From assembly GCA_031263485.1 (NCBI GenBank), contig JAISFS010000075.1, positions 1 through 48,034 of the forward strand: 48,034 nucleotides of DNA. Reading direction: 5' to 3'. Below the pieces are notes generated by a model. It saw only the letters and a list, made by a program, of their open reading frames with translations, made no database searches and had not been told where the DNA came from. This document shows, in pieces, positions 26,222-35,328 of this stretch (positions are counted from its first letter, which is position 1; the number at the start of each line of letters is the position of its first letter). The position numbers were made by a program, and so were the translations under genes. This DNA is from Deltaproteobacteria bacterium (GTDB lineage: Bacteria; Desulfobacterota; Desulfarculia; Adiutricales; Adiutricaceae).

Positions 26222-27234
26222 CTACGGCCCGACAGGAACGTCGGGGCCGCCCAGTGAAAGGGAACCGGCAAAGGCGATACACTGGCGCGTGGTCTCGGCG
26301 ACCAGACCGGACAGGCACCTCACGAACGGCTTCAGGTCACCCCTATCCGCCGCCTCCAAGGCGTCAATATACATGGGCTTGCCGGTAGCCGTGACCACCG
26401 GGGGGAAAAAGCCGGCCCTTATGTACACGATCGATGCCAAGGCCCTCGCGACCCTCCCGTTGCCGTCCTGGAAAGGATGGATCTGGATAAAACGGTGATG
26501 GAGCCAGGCGGCCTCGATGTCAGGGGGGACCATGTCTCTCATGTGCGATCTGTGCATGTCCAGCAGCCTGTCCATCTCGCTGTCCACCTGCTCGGGCGGA
26601 CAGTACTGATGGAGCAACCCGTCCTTCGCTCGCGGATTGTTCGGCCATTTTTTGTAAATGCCCTTGTTCAGGCGTATCGGGATGCGCTGGCCGGTCGGCG
26701 ACAGCCCGATGGCGAAATGCTGGTTTTCGATGAAAGCCGCGTGCAAGCTTTTCACGACGAAGCCGTTGAGCGGCATCCCTCTTTTGATTTCCGGCGTAAA
26801 TGGAGTTTATGACCCCGTAATGATTCTCGATAATCAGAGATGGGTCAATGAAACCGATGCCGTTCGTCTGATGGGGTAGTTCGACCGAAGACAGGCCGTG
26901 ATCGATGAGCGTTTTGGTCAAATCGTCATCGATGTCGTATATCCTTTCAACTTTTCCCGTCTCGATCGCCCACTCCCTGATTGTCTTCTCCGTGAAAACA
27001 TCCAGCAAGCCGGATTTAATTTGGGGCCTAAGCGCGAGCCATTCGCGTGCAACGGCCTGAAACGAAGGAACCGACAGTTCGAGATAGTCCTTCGGCAGAT
27101 CCGCAATCGGTTCCCATTTGTGGTGAATTTCGGCTATTTCCAGCTTGAGCCCCCTTCGGGACGATCCGGACGCCTGATTTGAGGCCCGGCGAGAATGTCA
27201 ACTGAAACACTTTACCATGTTTACGCCATGGCAT
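26222..27234 (-). pseudogene. Fic-family AMP-transferase, two frameshifts, active motif intact
   Basis: The protein is spread over three frames. Part 1 (27234 to ~27150) begins MPWRKHGKVFQLTFSPGLKS and ends in RIVPKG at a run of five C (plus strand, 27150-27154); one C fewer restores the frame. Part 2 (~27149-26777) reads LKLEIAEIHHKWEPIADLPK through IYAGNQKR. Part 3 (26776-26222) reads MPLNGFVVKSLHAAFIENQH onward and holds the Fic motif HPFQDGNGRVAR, all catalytic residues present. SLIIEN in part 2 fits the inhibitory (S/T)xxxE(G/N) helix placed before the Fic core. Fic proteins transfer AMP from ATP to Ser, Thr or Tyr of target proteins. As read, the gene cannot give a whole protein. Confidence 0.85.
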
Positions 27235-27413
27235 CAACTTGGCAAATGGCCGATGGCCAGGAGACCAGCGAGACTAACCAGTCCTTGTCCCGGAACGGAC
27301 GCCTAACCATCCTTCGGCCGCCCGCCGTTACGGACCACGGTGGCCCACGCCCCTTCTCCGGCTCCCGGCGTCTCGGTAAAGAAACCGCGCCGCCATCTCG
27401 CCAAGCTAAGGTT
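27235..27413. other. Intergenic between the Fic remnant and the tandem MITEs
   Basis: A 66-codon frame starts at a GTG in the end of the MITE at 27414 and runs leftward over this region to 27221, but its composition is not protein-like. Confidence 0.3.
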
Positions 27414-27588
27414 GATTCCACTGCAAAAACCCTCCACCTCGACAGGGAAGCGGATCTTTATGCGGCCATCGCATTGGCATCCTGGCGCTAAAGCCTTAAA
27501 CCACCGCACATTTGCGCACCCTTTACCCAGACACTCGGCCCTCAAATGACTGCCAGGAGGTGAGGGATGGGTTTTTTGCAGTGGAATC
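27414..27588. mobile_element. MITE, 175-bp family, copy 2 (tandem with copy 3)
   Basis: 175 bp with ends GATTCCACTGCAAAAACCC and GGGTTTTTTGCAGTGGAATC. It is flanked by AAGGTT at 27408-27413 and 27589-27594. The interior is close to copies 1 and 4 (ATGCGGCCATCGCATTGGCA, then ACCCTTTACCCAGACACTC). Confidence 0.9.
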
Positions 27589-27594
27589 AAGGTT

Positions 27595-27769
27595 GATTCT
27601 GCTACAAAAACCGTTCCCCTCGACAGAGAAGCTGAACGTTATGCGGCCATCGCATGGCTCCCTCTCGCTTCAGCCTCAAACCACCGCCCATCTGTGAGCC
27701 ATTTGCCCAGACACTCTGCTCTCAAATGACTGCCACGAGGTGAGGATAGGGGTTTTTCACAGTGGAATC
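27595..27769. mobile_element. MITE, 175-bp family, copy 3 (tandem with copy 2)
   Basis: 175 bp, more diverged (left end GATTCTGCTACAAAAACC, right end GGTTTTTCACAGTGGAATC). AAGGTT lies on both sides (27589-27594 and 27770-27775), so copies 2 and 3 share the middle AAGGTT. It ends 13 bp before the stop codon of the minus-strand gene at 27783. Confidence 0.88.
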
Positions 27770-27782
27770 AAGGTTCCCGGGT

Positions 27783-28541
27783 CTACCTGTCTGAACCCTG
27801 ACGTCCCCGCTTGGCATCGGAGTCCCGCAAGCCATGAGTCTTCCCGTGCCCGTTGCCGCCGCCTCCACGCCTGTGGCCGTTGTAGGCACCGTCCCTGCGG
27901 CCGCTGTGGGAGCCCCCGTCCCAACGATCGTCACGGTTCTTGGCGGAACCGGTTCCGGTCATATGGCCGCTGCCGCTCTTGGCGGGACCGGTTACGGTCA
28001 TATGGCCGCTGTCGCTCTTGGCGGGGCTGATGCTTCCCATGTGGGCGCCGGGTGCTTTTCCGGAGCGGGAGCCGCCCCAGCGATTGCCTTCGCCGCGGTC
28101 GGCGTTGGGGGTGCCCTGATGATTGCCACGACCGCCGCCGACATGGGAATAGCCAGATTGATCGCTCCTACCGCCATTTGAGCCGCGCGCGTTATCGCCG
28201 CGACCGGCAACGGTCCGTGTACTGACCTGAGGATTACCGCGACCGTCGCCGGAGCGGGAGATGCCCCGGCGGGCTCCGCCGCCCTTGCCGTCATCGCGGT
28301 TGCCCACGCGGTCGACGTCGGCGGCATCGATGTTGCCACGCCCGCCGCCGACATCGGTTCCGACACGGTCACCGCCGCGTCCGTCGCCTCCGCCGACGCC
28401 TTGGCCGTAAGCGCCCTGCCGACCGTCGCCCGAGTCACTCTCCTGAGCCTGACCGCTTGAAGCGTAAACGAGCACCATGAGGGCAGCTGCCCCGACCGCC
28501 ATGAGGATCATTTTCGATCCGAACTTCCTGTTCACCGTCAT
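27783..28541 (-). CDS. Exported Gly/Arg/Asp/His-rich low-complexity protein (252 aa)
   Basis: The start is placed at the ATG at 28541, 57 codons inside the longest frame, because AAAGGAGA lies 5 bases upstream and a signal peptide follows (MTVNRKFGSKMILMAVGAAA, cleavage near SGQAQ-ES). The mature protein is dominated by Gly, Arg, Asp, Ser and His: GGGDGRGGDRVG units, then SGHMT(V/G)TG(P/S)AK repeats at ~160-200 and a basic His/Arg/Gly tail. It has no Cys after the signal and no recognisable domain. It is the third exported Gly-rich protein on this strand within 7 kb. The stop lies 13 bp from a MITE. Function unknown. Confidence 0.75.
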   Translation of the reverse strand: MTVNRKFGSKMILMAVGAAALMVLVYASSGQAQESDSGDGRQGAYGQGVGGGDGRGGDRVGTDVGGGRGNIDAADVDRVGNRDDGKGGGARRGISRSGDGRGNPQVSTRTVAGRGDNARGSNGGRSDQSGYSHVGGGRGNHQGTPNADRGEGNRWGGSRSGKAPGAHMGSISPAKSDSGHMTVTGPAKSGSGHMTGTGSAKNRDDRWDGGSHSGRRDGAYNGHRRGGGGNGHGKTHGLRDSDAKRGRQGSDR

Positions 28542-29340
28542 GAACGTCTCCTTTATTCTCCCGAAGGCCGCAGGCCCTGGCGGGCCACCGCCCGGATAAG
28601 TCTTTGCGAATTTGGACCCCGGAGATTTCCGCGGACGGAATCCTGTAGAGCAAGGAACGGGCCAACGCGCAACGCCTTGCCCCGGCGAGGCGGTCCAGAG
28701 CCCCACAGGCAACGTCCAGACTACGCTTCCCGGCTTGTAACGGGGCCGACTGAAAGCAGTGCGACCGAACGCCTGAAATCAGCAGACGGTTCAGCGACCT
28801 CTCGCGGGGATTGCCTGCCGTGCCGCCTCCCGGCGTTCAGTGGGGTCGGCGCCTGCGGCTCTCCCGCCACAGCGAATGGCGAGGACGTCGCGTACTTGTT
28901 ACCCGCAGGCGCCCTCATTTTACCCGCCCGGCGCGCCGCCCTCCTCCGGTGCGATCCCGAGTGCCCGGAAAGTCCGGAAGCATGATCGGACGCGTCCGGA
29001 GCACCGTCTCATTCCGTGCGAAAATGACGGGCAGATCCCGACGGATATCCGGACATCTCAGCGGATCAGGCGGAGGAATAATCCAGTAATGGCTCAGGCC
29101 GAAGGATCGCCGCAACATCATTTCCTGCACGGACCACCCGCCCGGATCTCCTGACACCGGGGCAACTGCATTGGGACTGGCAGGCGGGCCATCGCCACCG
29201 CAAATACTTACCGTGCATGCCTGCGGCAGATGGCGCATTAGGCCTGTTCCGCGTGCGTTGTGGCGTATCTGGCCTGACCTGCGGGGAGGTGGCGAACATA
29301 CTGAAAACCTTCGTGAAATTTGGCAACCCCAAAGGAAAAG
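28542..29340. other. 800-bp gap, no supported gene
   Basis: Upstream region of the 28541 gene; only short Arg/Pro-rich frames lacking ribosome-binding sites are seen. Confidence 0.35.
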
Positions 29341-29688
29341 ATGAGCGAACGCCGAATACAAATCATAACGGCCAAAGGAAAAGCGATAACCTGCCGAGGC
29401 CAGCAGGCGCTCGATGCGCTCAGAAACGGGTACAACCCCCGTAGGCGCAGGGTGCTGGCATGGAAGGCCCCCGCTCCACGCTCAACTCCCCCGCGCAACG
29501 GGATGACCGGGTGTCGATGCGTTCGGGGAGGCTCTGGCGCCTCTGGTCCACGAGCGACTCGGAACGGTGTTTGCCTGCGGCAAGGTTTCAGCCGAACAAG
29601 CCCGCAGGCGACCTCTATTCCTGGAAACCTGTCCGTCCAGGCAACCTGCCCGCGAGGATGCGACCGGTCACATCGGGAAGTTTCATGA
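29341..29688 (+). CDS. Doubtful small ORF, possible remnant
   Basis: The first ~40 residues (MSERRIQIITAKGKAITCRG then QQALDALRNGYNPRRRRVLA) look like a real protein start, and AAAGGAAAAG stands directly before the ATG. They recall the opening of small phage-type helix-turn-helix proteins, but I cannot assign a family. After about residue 45 the composition becomes Pro/Arg/Ser-rich and no longer convincing, so a frameshift or decay is likely near 29460. Confidence 0.3.
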   Translation: MSERRIQIITAKGKAITCRGQQALDALRNGYNPRRRRVLAWKAPAPRSTPPRNGMTGCRCVRGGSGASGPRATRNGVCLRQGFSRTSPQATSIPGNLSVQATCPRGCDRSHREVS

Positions 29689-30129
29689 TAGGTTTGCCGC
29701 CGAACCGAGCGAACCTCCAATGCCGTTTCCTTCATCTCGCCCGCCGAGCACCGGGTGAAACGAGCAAGGTCAGGATTCCTTGCGGCCCTGGCGTTCTTCC
29801 ACTCCTTCCCCAACCGCGGCCCGTAACCGTCTGGGCGCCCCGAGTCCCCGGCCCCGGCGAGTAACAGTTGCCCGGTTTAGAGGAAATCTGCCCCGCCCCG
29901 GGAAGCCATGGCGGAATCGCAAGGACCGCCGACGCTCCCGCGTCCGGCAGAGCGGCCCTGAAATCCTTTTCCCTCAAGCCTTCCCTGAACCATGACTCCG
30001 ACACGGCAGCGGTCGTCGCGACCCTGGCGCCGGGATTGCTTGTTGTCTGCCAGACGCCCCGGACGACGGGGCGGAACCGCAACGAAGTCAAAAGCCGTCT
30101 CAGTGCGGCTGTCCTTAAGGAGTCAACAG
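29689..30129. other. Intergenic, no supported gene
   Basis: Nothing protein-like in any frame; it holds the leader of the 30130 gene with AAGGAG at about 30117-30122. Confidence 0.35.
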
Positions 30130-30459
30130 ATGCAGCAACTGAAGCAGAAAACCTCCGTTTCCCCCGGCCCCGGACTCGCAGTCCTGGCCGCGGCCGCCAT
30201 AGCCGCTCTAACGGTAGCCGGGAGCGCCGCCGAGGCTCGGGCACAGACCGCCGTCAACGGCGGGGTCGAGATCCGGACCGCCGGCGTCTCCGTGGGCTTC
30301 CGGCTGGAAGTCCCCAACGCCGGGAATCACGCGCGTCGCGACGCGCCCCCCTCCGTCGGCAAGGCCCGTCACCGCGGCCAACGCCACGGCATCCACCCCC
30401 ACGGCGACCGTTACCTGCCCGGCAAGTCCGGAGTCCAGCACAGGAAGCAACATCGGTAG
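30130..30459 (+). CDS. Small secreted protein with basic His/Arg-rich tail (109 aa)
   Basis: The start is at 30130 because AAGGAG stands 7 bases before this ATG and it opens a signal peptide (MQQLKQKTSVSPGPGLAVLA, cleavage near EARAQ-TA). The short mature part has one beta-like stretch (GGVEIRTAGVSVGFRLEVP) and a His/Arg/Gly-rich tail (HRGQRHGIHPHGDRYLPG). No family is recognised. The His-rich tail could bind metal or polyanions; that is a guess. Confidence 0.6.
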   Translation: MQQLKQKTSVSPGPGLAVLAAAAIAALTVAGSAAEARAQTAVNGGVEIRTAGVSVGFRLEVPNAGNHARRDAPPSVGKARHRGQRHGIHPHGDRYLPGKSGVQHRKQHR

Positions 30460-30764
30460 CCGGGTCGAGGAGGACCTTGCGGCGCACTGGGCATCCCCGG
30501 AAGCCGGAGCCAGGTGCGCCGCGTTTCGGTCCCGCCGGTCGCGTGCCAATCGATCATGGCATCGTCCGGAAGCGGGTCCGAGCAGGCGCGAGCGATGGTC
30601 TGGCGATCCCCGCGCCGCGGCAGGCGCGAGAGTGCGGGCGATCCCAGGCGCCAATGGATCCCGCCTAACCGCCTTCGAATGCCACGGGTGACGGATGCGC
30701 GTATATTTCGGCGCCGCAAGCGACTCGATAGCGTCAGAGGAGCCGCGTCAAATTGATCCGCTGG
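30460..30764. other. Intergenic, no supported gene
   Basis: Convergent gap between the 30130 gene and a minus-strand ORF; no feature is evident. Confidence 0.3.
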
Positions 30765-31187
30765 TTAATGCAATGAGAAGTGGTCCCGTTTTCGGCCTCC
30801 AACGATTCCATCTAAAATCATAACGGCAGTATCCATCCAAAACGGACGTTTACTACCGCAGTCAAAGGATCGGCTGCCTATGCTGGACGCCCTGAACTTG
30901 AACGGACGGCCATCGGGGGAGGGCTCAAAGTGCGGTGTCAGAACTCCAGAGACCGGAGGCCGCCCGCTGGGATGGGTCGGGGTCCGAGCACCCCCCCCCC
31001 CCGACATTCCGCCGCCGTGAGCGTTCGGCGTACCCTCAAAGGACATCATCGTCACCTGTCCGGACCTGACGGGCACGCAGGAGAAGCGCTCGAAGATCTC
31101 CTCCGGTGTCGGGTCCTCGGGCAGCGGATCCAGCCAGCTGTCCATCTCGGGCCATCGGCCGCCGCCTCCATATCCCGGACTATCCAT
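30765..31187 (-). CDS. Doubtful hypothetical protein, second of an overlapping pair (140 aa)
   Basis: Starts MDSPGYGGGGRWPEMDSWLD and continues PLPEDPTPEEIFERFSCVPV. The first 60 residues look genuine; the rest (Gly/Pro/Ser-rich) is weaker and may be out of frame. The ATG overlaps the stop of the upstream ORF as ATGGATAG, an arrangement typical of translational coupling. No family recognised. Confidence 0.4.
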   Translation of the reverse strand: MDSPGYGGGGRWPEMDSWLDPLPEDPTPEEIFERFSCVPVRSGQVTMMSFEGTPNAHGGGMSGGGGARTPTHPSGRPPVSGVLTPHFEPSPDGRPFKFRASSIGSRSFDCGSKRPFWMDTAVMILDGIVGGRKRDHFSLH

Positions 31188-31434
31188 GGCCCCCGATCCG
31201 GACCGTCCCGAGCTCGCTCTCCCACAGCTCCAGAGCCGCAACCGATGTTGGGCGGCTTTCCTTCTCGCGGCTCCCCCATGTCCGCCGAATTCCTGTTAAA
31301 CGCACGGGAAGCATGAATTTCAGCTTCATGTCGTTAACGGGCTTGAGCGAAAGGCTCATCTTACGCGTTTCATAAGAAATGCCGACAGGAACCATGCCAA
31401 GCGTCCTAAGGGACGTGGCGATTTCCTCGGCCAA
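31180..31434 (-). CDS. Doubtful hypothetical protein, first of an overlapping pair (about 85 aa)
   Basis: Reads AEEIATSLRTLGMVPVGISY then ETRKMSLSLKPVNDMKLKFM and ends ELWESELGTVRIGGHG. The composition is protein-like. The listed start is a TTG; the frame is open a few codons further, to a stop near 31466, with no good ATG, so the true 5' end may be lost or lie in another frame (a protein-like piece MSDLQALSLREFGQPLRLHL starts at 31562). Probably a decayed gene. Confidence 0.4.
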   Translation of the reverse strand: MAEEIATSLRTLGMVPVGISYETRKMSLSLKPVNDMKLKFMLPVRLTGIRRTWGSREKESRPTSVAALELWESELGTVRIGGHG

Positions 31435-32671
31435 AGCGTCCCGGTGCCATTGCTCACCAAGTTAAATTTGGATACCGTCCCGTCAGAATGTTTTCCGCAA
31501 GCGAGGTGAAGGCGGAGTGGTTGTCCGAACTCCCTTAACGATAAGGCCTGCAAGTCCGACAAGAAATGCTTTCGCCCTTTAACATGCCGGTTCTGTCACG
31601 GCAACCTCAGTTTTCCTGGGCTACCGCCTCAAACCTCTCGCGACTGACACGCCGGATTCCGATTTCCGACCATAATCGCCCTTTCCATCCTTTGTCTAAC
31701 GCTCTTAGCCCTAAATTCTCAAGTCATGTCCTCATCTCCATGTCTTCACCTCCATGTCTTCATCTCCATGTCTTCACCTCCATGTCTTCACCTCCATGTC
31801 TTCATCTCAACGTCTTCAATATGGTATCCTCGCTGAGCGAACACTGAAATCCAACCCCTCGGGATCGCCGATGATGAAAGCCACCCGATATCCACGTCAA
31901 GGGTTACCCTGAACCCGTCATTGAATTTCAAGCAAAACCCCTCCATCACCGCCTCTCCGCACTGGAGCAACCATGCCGCCCCTGTGCGGATTTCGGTGCC
32001 AATCGCAGAAGCATCATCTCCGTTTGCGGGAGCATGTCTACGCCTGTGGGCGGATCCATGCCGCCCGCGATGTCCGGCATCCGCCGTCTCCGGTCAGTCA
32101 GGACCCGAGGCGGGATCCAGCCCTTCCCGTGCTCGGCGCCCGCAGGGAAACGCTTTTGCAGGACACCTTGAGCGACAAGGAGGAGACCGCGCCTGCCCGA
32201 CCTTCCGATGCCGAGCGTTAATGGCAGGAGCATCGCCCCATTTTCGCCCGCCGCCTTCAGGGCGACGTCCTCTCCCTGAGCGCCAGACGCCGCCGGCGCC
32301 GCTTTCGCTCAACCCTTTCAGGAAGGAAGCCCAGCAGCCCCCTTTCCGGATGCTCACCTCCAGCGGTGTCTTGAAAACCTCGGGGCAGCCGGGCTTGGCC
32401 CATGACGGAACGCGGAGCCGAAACAGGTTCTCCGGAGGACTCCGTTCGGGAAGAACGTGCCGCACGCCGCGAACGCCCCGCGAGGCAGGACTTGGCGCGC
32501 GACAGGCCGCGGCGCGGGATCGGAAGCTTCGGATGCCCAATCCGCTTTGACAGACCCGCGGAAAGGCGCCAAAATCGAAACCGGGGCCGCCCCATCCCGC
32601 GGCGGTCCCGTCAGCCGTCCGCGTCCGGCGCGAGGGAGCGTCCCCCTCCGCCTTCCGAAGGGGGACCTGAT
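31435..32671. other. 1.2-kb gap with a short tandem array
   Basis: No supported gene. It contains the 14-bp array at 31733-31818. The frame extension upstream of the cysteine desulfurase start (32402-32671) has an Arg/Pro-rich shadow composition and is not considered coding. Confidence 0.4.
31733..31818. repeat. 14-bp tandem repeat, six copies
   Basis: Unit CATCTCCATGTCTT (variants with ACC for ATC) repeated with an exact 14-bp period; the last copy is diverged. It is pyrimidine-rich on the plus strand and lies in non-coding sequence. Confidence 0.85.
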
Positions 32672-33898
32672 ATGCGGAAGCCTATCTACATGGACAATTC
32701 CGCCACCACCCGAGTCTCGGACGCGGCGCTCGACGCCATGCTCCCGCTCTTCGCCGAGTCCTACGGCAACCCATCGGCCCTCTACGACATGGGCCAGGAC
32801 GCCTTCAAGGCCCTGGAGGACGCCCGCGCCTCGGTGGCGGTGTCCCTGGGCGCCCTCAAAAGCGAGATCTTCTTCACATCCGGGGGCACCGAGAGCGACA
32901 ACTGGGCGATCGTGAGCGCGGCGGAGGCCGCAGGGCCCAAGAAGAGGCACATGGTGTGCTCCGCAGTGGAGCACAACGCCGTCCTGAAGCCTCTCCAGTG
33001 GCTGGAGTCCAAGGGCTGGGAGGTCACTGCACTGGCGCCGGACAGTACCGGCGCGGTGTCCCCGGAGGCCCTCGACGGGGCCATCCGTCCCGACACGGCG
33101 CTCGTCACCCTGATGGCCGCCAACAACGTGGTGGGCACCCTCAATGACGTGAAGGCGCTCGCGGCGGTCTGCCGGGCGCGAAGGGTCCTCTTCCACACCG
33201 ACGCGGTACAGGCGGCGGGGCACGTGCCGGTGGACGTCCGAGACTGGGACGCGGACATGGTGAGCCTGTCCGCCCACAAGTTCCACGGTCCTAAGGGCGC
33301 GGGGGCGCTCTTTTCCAGGATCCCCCGGCGGCCGGCGCCGCTCGTCCGGGGAGGCGGCCAGGAGAAGGGGACGCGCTCCGGGACCGAGAACGTTCCCGGC
33401 GCCGTCGGCCTCGCCGCCGCCCTCGCCGAGGCGGCGCGCCTCATGCCCCGGGATTCGGCGCGGCTCTCCGCCATGCGCGACCGGATCATCCAAGGCGCGC
33501 TCGGGATCCCCGGGGTCGTGCTCACCGGCGACCCCGCGAGGCGTCTGCCCGGCCACGCCTCCTTCGTGGTGGAGGGGATCAGGCACAGCGCCCTTCTCAT
33601 CAACATGCTGAACTCCCTGGGCGTCTGCGCGAGCTCCGGGTCCGCCTGCACGGCCGGGTCCAAGGAGGCCGACCACGTGCTTCTGGCGCTCGGCTACGGC
33701 TGGGAGCCATTCGCTTCCCTGAGGCTTTCACTGTCCCCCTACAACACCGACGAGGAGGTGGACTTCCTGCTGGAAGCCCTGCCCGGCTGCATCCGCGAGC
33801 TCCGGGGCGCCTGGCCAACGGCCTTCCGCGCCTCACGCGCCAGGCCCGCGAGGGGCGGCGGGGAAGACGCCTCCAGGGGGAAGCTTCAATCCGAGTGA
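32672..33898 (+). CDS. Cysteine desulfurase (NifS/IscS family)
   Basis: A PLP enzyme that takes sulfur from L-cysteine for Fe-S clusters or other thiolated products, giving alanine; cytoplasmic. The start at 32672 (MRKPIYMDNSATTRVSDAAL) is preferred: AAGGGGG stands upstream and the family's N-terminal YxDNxATT motif begins at once. It has 408 residues, the usual size. Motifs: TSGGTESDN, the PLP-stacking His in SAVEHNAV, FHTDAVQAAGH, the Schiff-base Lys in SLSAHKFHGPKGAG, and the persulfide Cys in SSGSACTAGSKEADHVL. The short SGSAC loop region and SLSPYNTDEEVD are typical of NifS-like members. There is no scaffold (IscU/NifU) or other sulfur gene beside it, so which pathway it serves cannot be told. 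The C-terminal ~35 residues are Arg/Ala/Gly-rich and probably a tail. Confidence 0.95.
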   Translation: MRKPIYMDNSATTRVSDAALDAMLPLFAESYGNPSALYDMGQDAFKALEDARASVAVSLGALKSEIFFTSGGTESDNWAIVSAAEAAGPKKRHMVCSAVEHNAVLKPLQWLESKGWEVTALAPDSTGAVSPEALDGAIRPDTALVTLMAANNVVGTLNDVKALAAVCRARRVLFHTDAVQAAGHVPVDVRDWDADMVSLSAHKFHGPKGAGALFSRIPRRPAPLVRGGGQEKGTRSGTENVPGAVGLAAALAEAARLMPRDSARLSAMRDRIIQGALGIPGVVLTGDPARRLPGHASFVVEGIRHSALLINMLNSLGVCASSGSACTAGSKEADHVLLALGYGWEPFASLRLSLSPYNTDEEVDFLLEALPGCIRELRGAWPTAFRASRARPARGGGEDASRGKLQSE

Positions 33899-34734
33899 GG
33901 CGGGCCGGAATGACGCCGACATGACGGGACAAGCCCAACCGTTTCCGCATGGGACCGATCGGAACGGCGAGCCTCGGGCAAACCGGCATGCGCGCCGCGG
34001 AAGGTTGCCGTCTGTCTGCCGCGGGGCGGCAATGCAGAGCCGGTCGAATCCGATCGTAACCGGAGGACGGGAGGTTCGGGGTCAAAGGAAGTCCGGGGCA
34101 GGTGGGGTCCGGGGTCAGGGGAGGATCATGTTCACGACCGAGCCTTGACCAACGCGACGATCCGGACGTCCGTCGCTCATTTCAGCGTATCAAGAAACAC
34201 AAAACATTTTATTTGGCATAACAATATCTGTCAGACCGTTTCATTGTGAATCCAATGTCCTCATTCAGGCTTCTGGGCACCGACTCAACATGGACGTTAT
34301 CCATGAGACGTTTTCATGGGCATCACGACCCTGAGCGCATGTCATATTTCCATAACCCCATAATATCTCATGCTTTATGGTGTTGATACTCAACATGGAT
34401 TCGTCAAACCTTGCACCAGGGCGGCATCGTCCGTCATGCCCGACTGACCATGGCGCCTTGAGGTGCGGACGCCGCGACACCCGAAGTCTTCAACATCACC
34501 GGGGGCGGCCCATCCGAGGGAACCGGGGGGGGCGGCCCATCCGAGGAAACCGGCGGCAACCCCGCCCGGACTCCGCATCGAGAGCCCGCGCAAGGCAACT
34601 TGGCAACCGCCCGGTGCCGGACGGCCCTCAGATTTCCCCGCGTACCGACCCGACCGCCTTGGCGCGCCTGAGGCCAACGCGGTCAAGGAGCTGGCGGACG
34701 CGGACCACCCGAACACGAACCCTACGAAGGAAGA
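33899..34734. other. 840-bp gap, locally AT-rich
   Basis: No supported gene. The stretch 34170-34400 is markedly richer in A+T than its surroundings and may hold promoters, but no convincing -35/-10 pair can be fixed. A direct repeat (unit containing GGGGCGGCCCATCCGAGG) lies at 34501-34552. Confidence 0.35.
34501..34552. repeat. Direct repeat of about 26 bp, two copies
   Basis: Two adjacent copies of a unit containing GGGGCGGCCCATCCGAGG and AACCGG in non-coding sequence upstream of the 34735 gene. Confidence 0.6.
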
Positions 34735-35328
34735 ATGGAACCCCGCACCATGAGAAGAGAATCCCTAACGCTGACGCTTGCCCTGGCGTTTTCGCTGTGC
34801 CTTTCGGCCACCGTATCCGCACAAGACTCCACGAAGAAGGCCCCTACGGACCCTGCCCAGCCCGCCGCCGCGGAAGCGCCCCGCTCCGACACTGCCGCCG
34901 CCGTTTCGGAGGAGCTTGAGCTCCCTATGCCTCTCGCGGGCGACGTGTCCCTGCTGCAGATCATGCGCGACTTTGCCGGCGACGAGACGGCGGCCTCCGG
35001 GACCTACGGCGGGGAAGGCTCGAACTTCCTCATGCACGGCGCCGTGGTCCAGGACGTGAGCAGGACAGCGGACGGCCGGTACGCGGTGACCCTGGACGTC
35101 CCGGAAAGCCGGAAAGGGGACAGGCCAAACGTTGCGGGAACGTTCAGCTGCCTCATCCAGCCGGAAAGGGTGTTCCCGGAGTATGGGGACGCCGCCGAGA
35201 GCTACCGGGCCGGGGACGAGCTGGCGTTCATGGTCCACTTCGAGCGGAAGGACCGGTCGCAGACGTATTTCTCATGCGTCGATCTGGAGGCTATGCGGGC
35301 CGCCTACAGGCGCCTGGCCATCGAGTAG
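34735..35328 (+). CDS. Secreted hypothetical protein (197 aa)
   Basis: A signal peptide (MRRESLTLTLALAFSLCLSA, cleavage near VSAQ-DS) begins at the second ATG (34750). The first ATG (34735) is in frame, five codons earlier, with AAGGA only 3 bases upstream, so either may be used. After an Ala/Pro-rich linker (~30-65) comes a domain of ~125 residues: LLQIMRDFAGDE, GSNFLMHGAVVQDVSR, YAVTLDVPESRKGD, GTFSCLIQPER and YRAGDELAFMVHFERKD. The alternating strand pattern, with a modified-residue length suited to a five-strand barrel, loosely suggests an OB-like fold, but this is inference. Two Cys (FSCLIQ, YFSCVD) could form a disulfide. Function unknown. Confidence 0.8.
   Translation: MEPRTMRRESLTLTLALAFSLCLSATVSAQDSTKKAPTDPAQPAAAEAPRSDTAAAVSEELELPMPLAGDVSLLQIMRDFAGDETAASGTYGGEGSNFLMHGAVVQDVSRTADGRYAVTLDVPESRKGDRPNVAGTFSCLIQPERVFPEYGDAAESYRAGDELAFMVHFERKDRSQTYFSCVDLEAMRAAYRRLAIE

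Noticed and set aside
31733..31818. 14-bp array considered as CRISPR
   Set aside because: The repeat is too short and there are no spacers; no cas genes are in the window.
32402..32671. 90-codon N-terminal extension of the cysteine desulfurase
   Set aside because: Arg/Pro/Ala-rich shadow text; the family's conserved N terminus begins right at 32672 with a ribosome-binding site before it.
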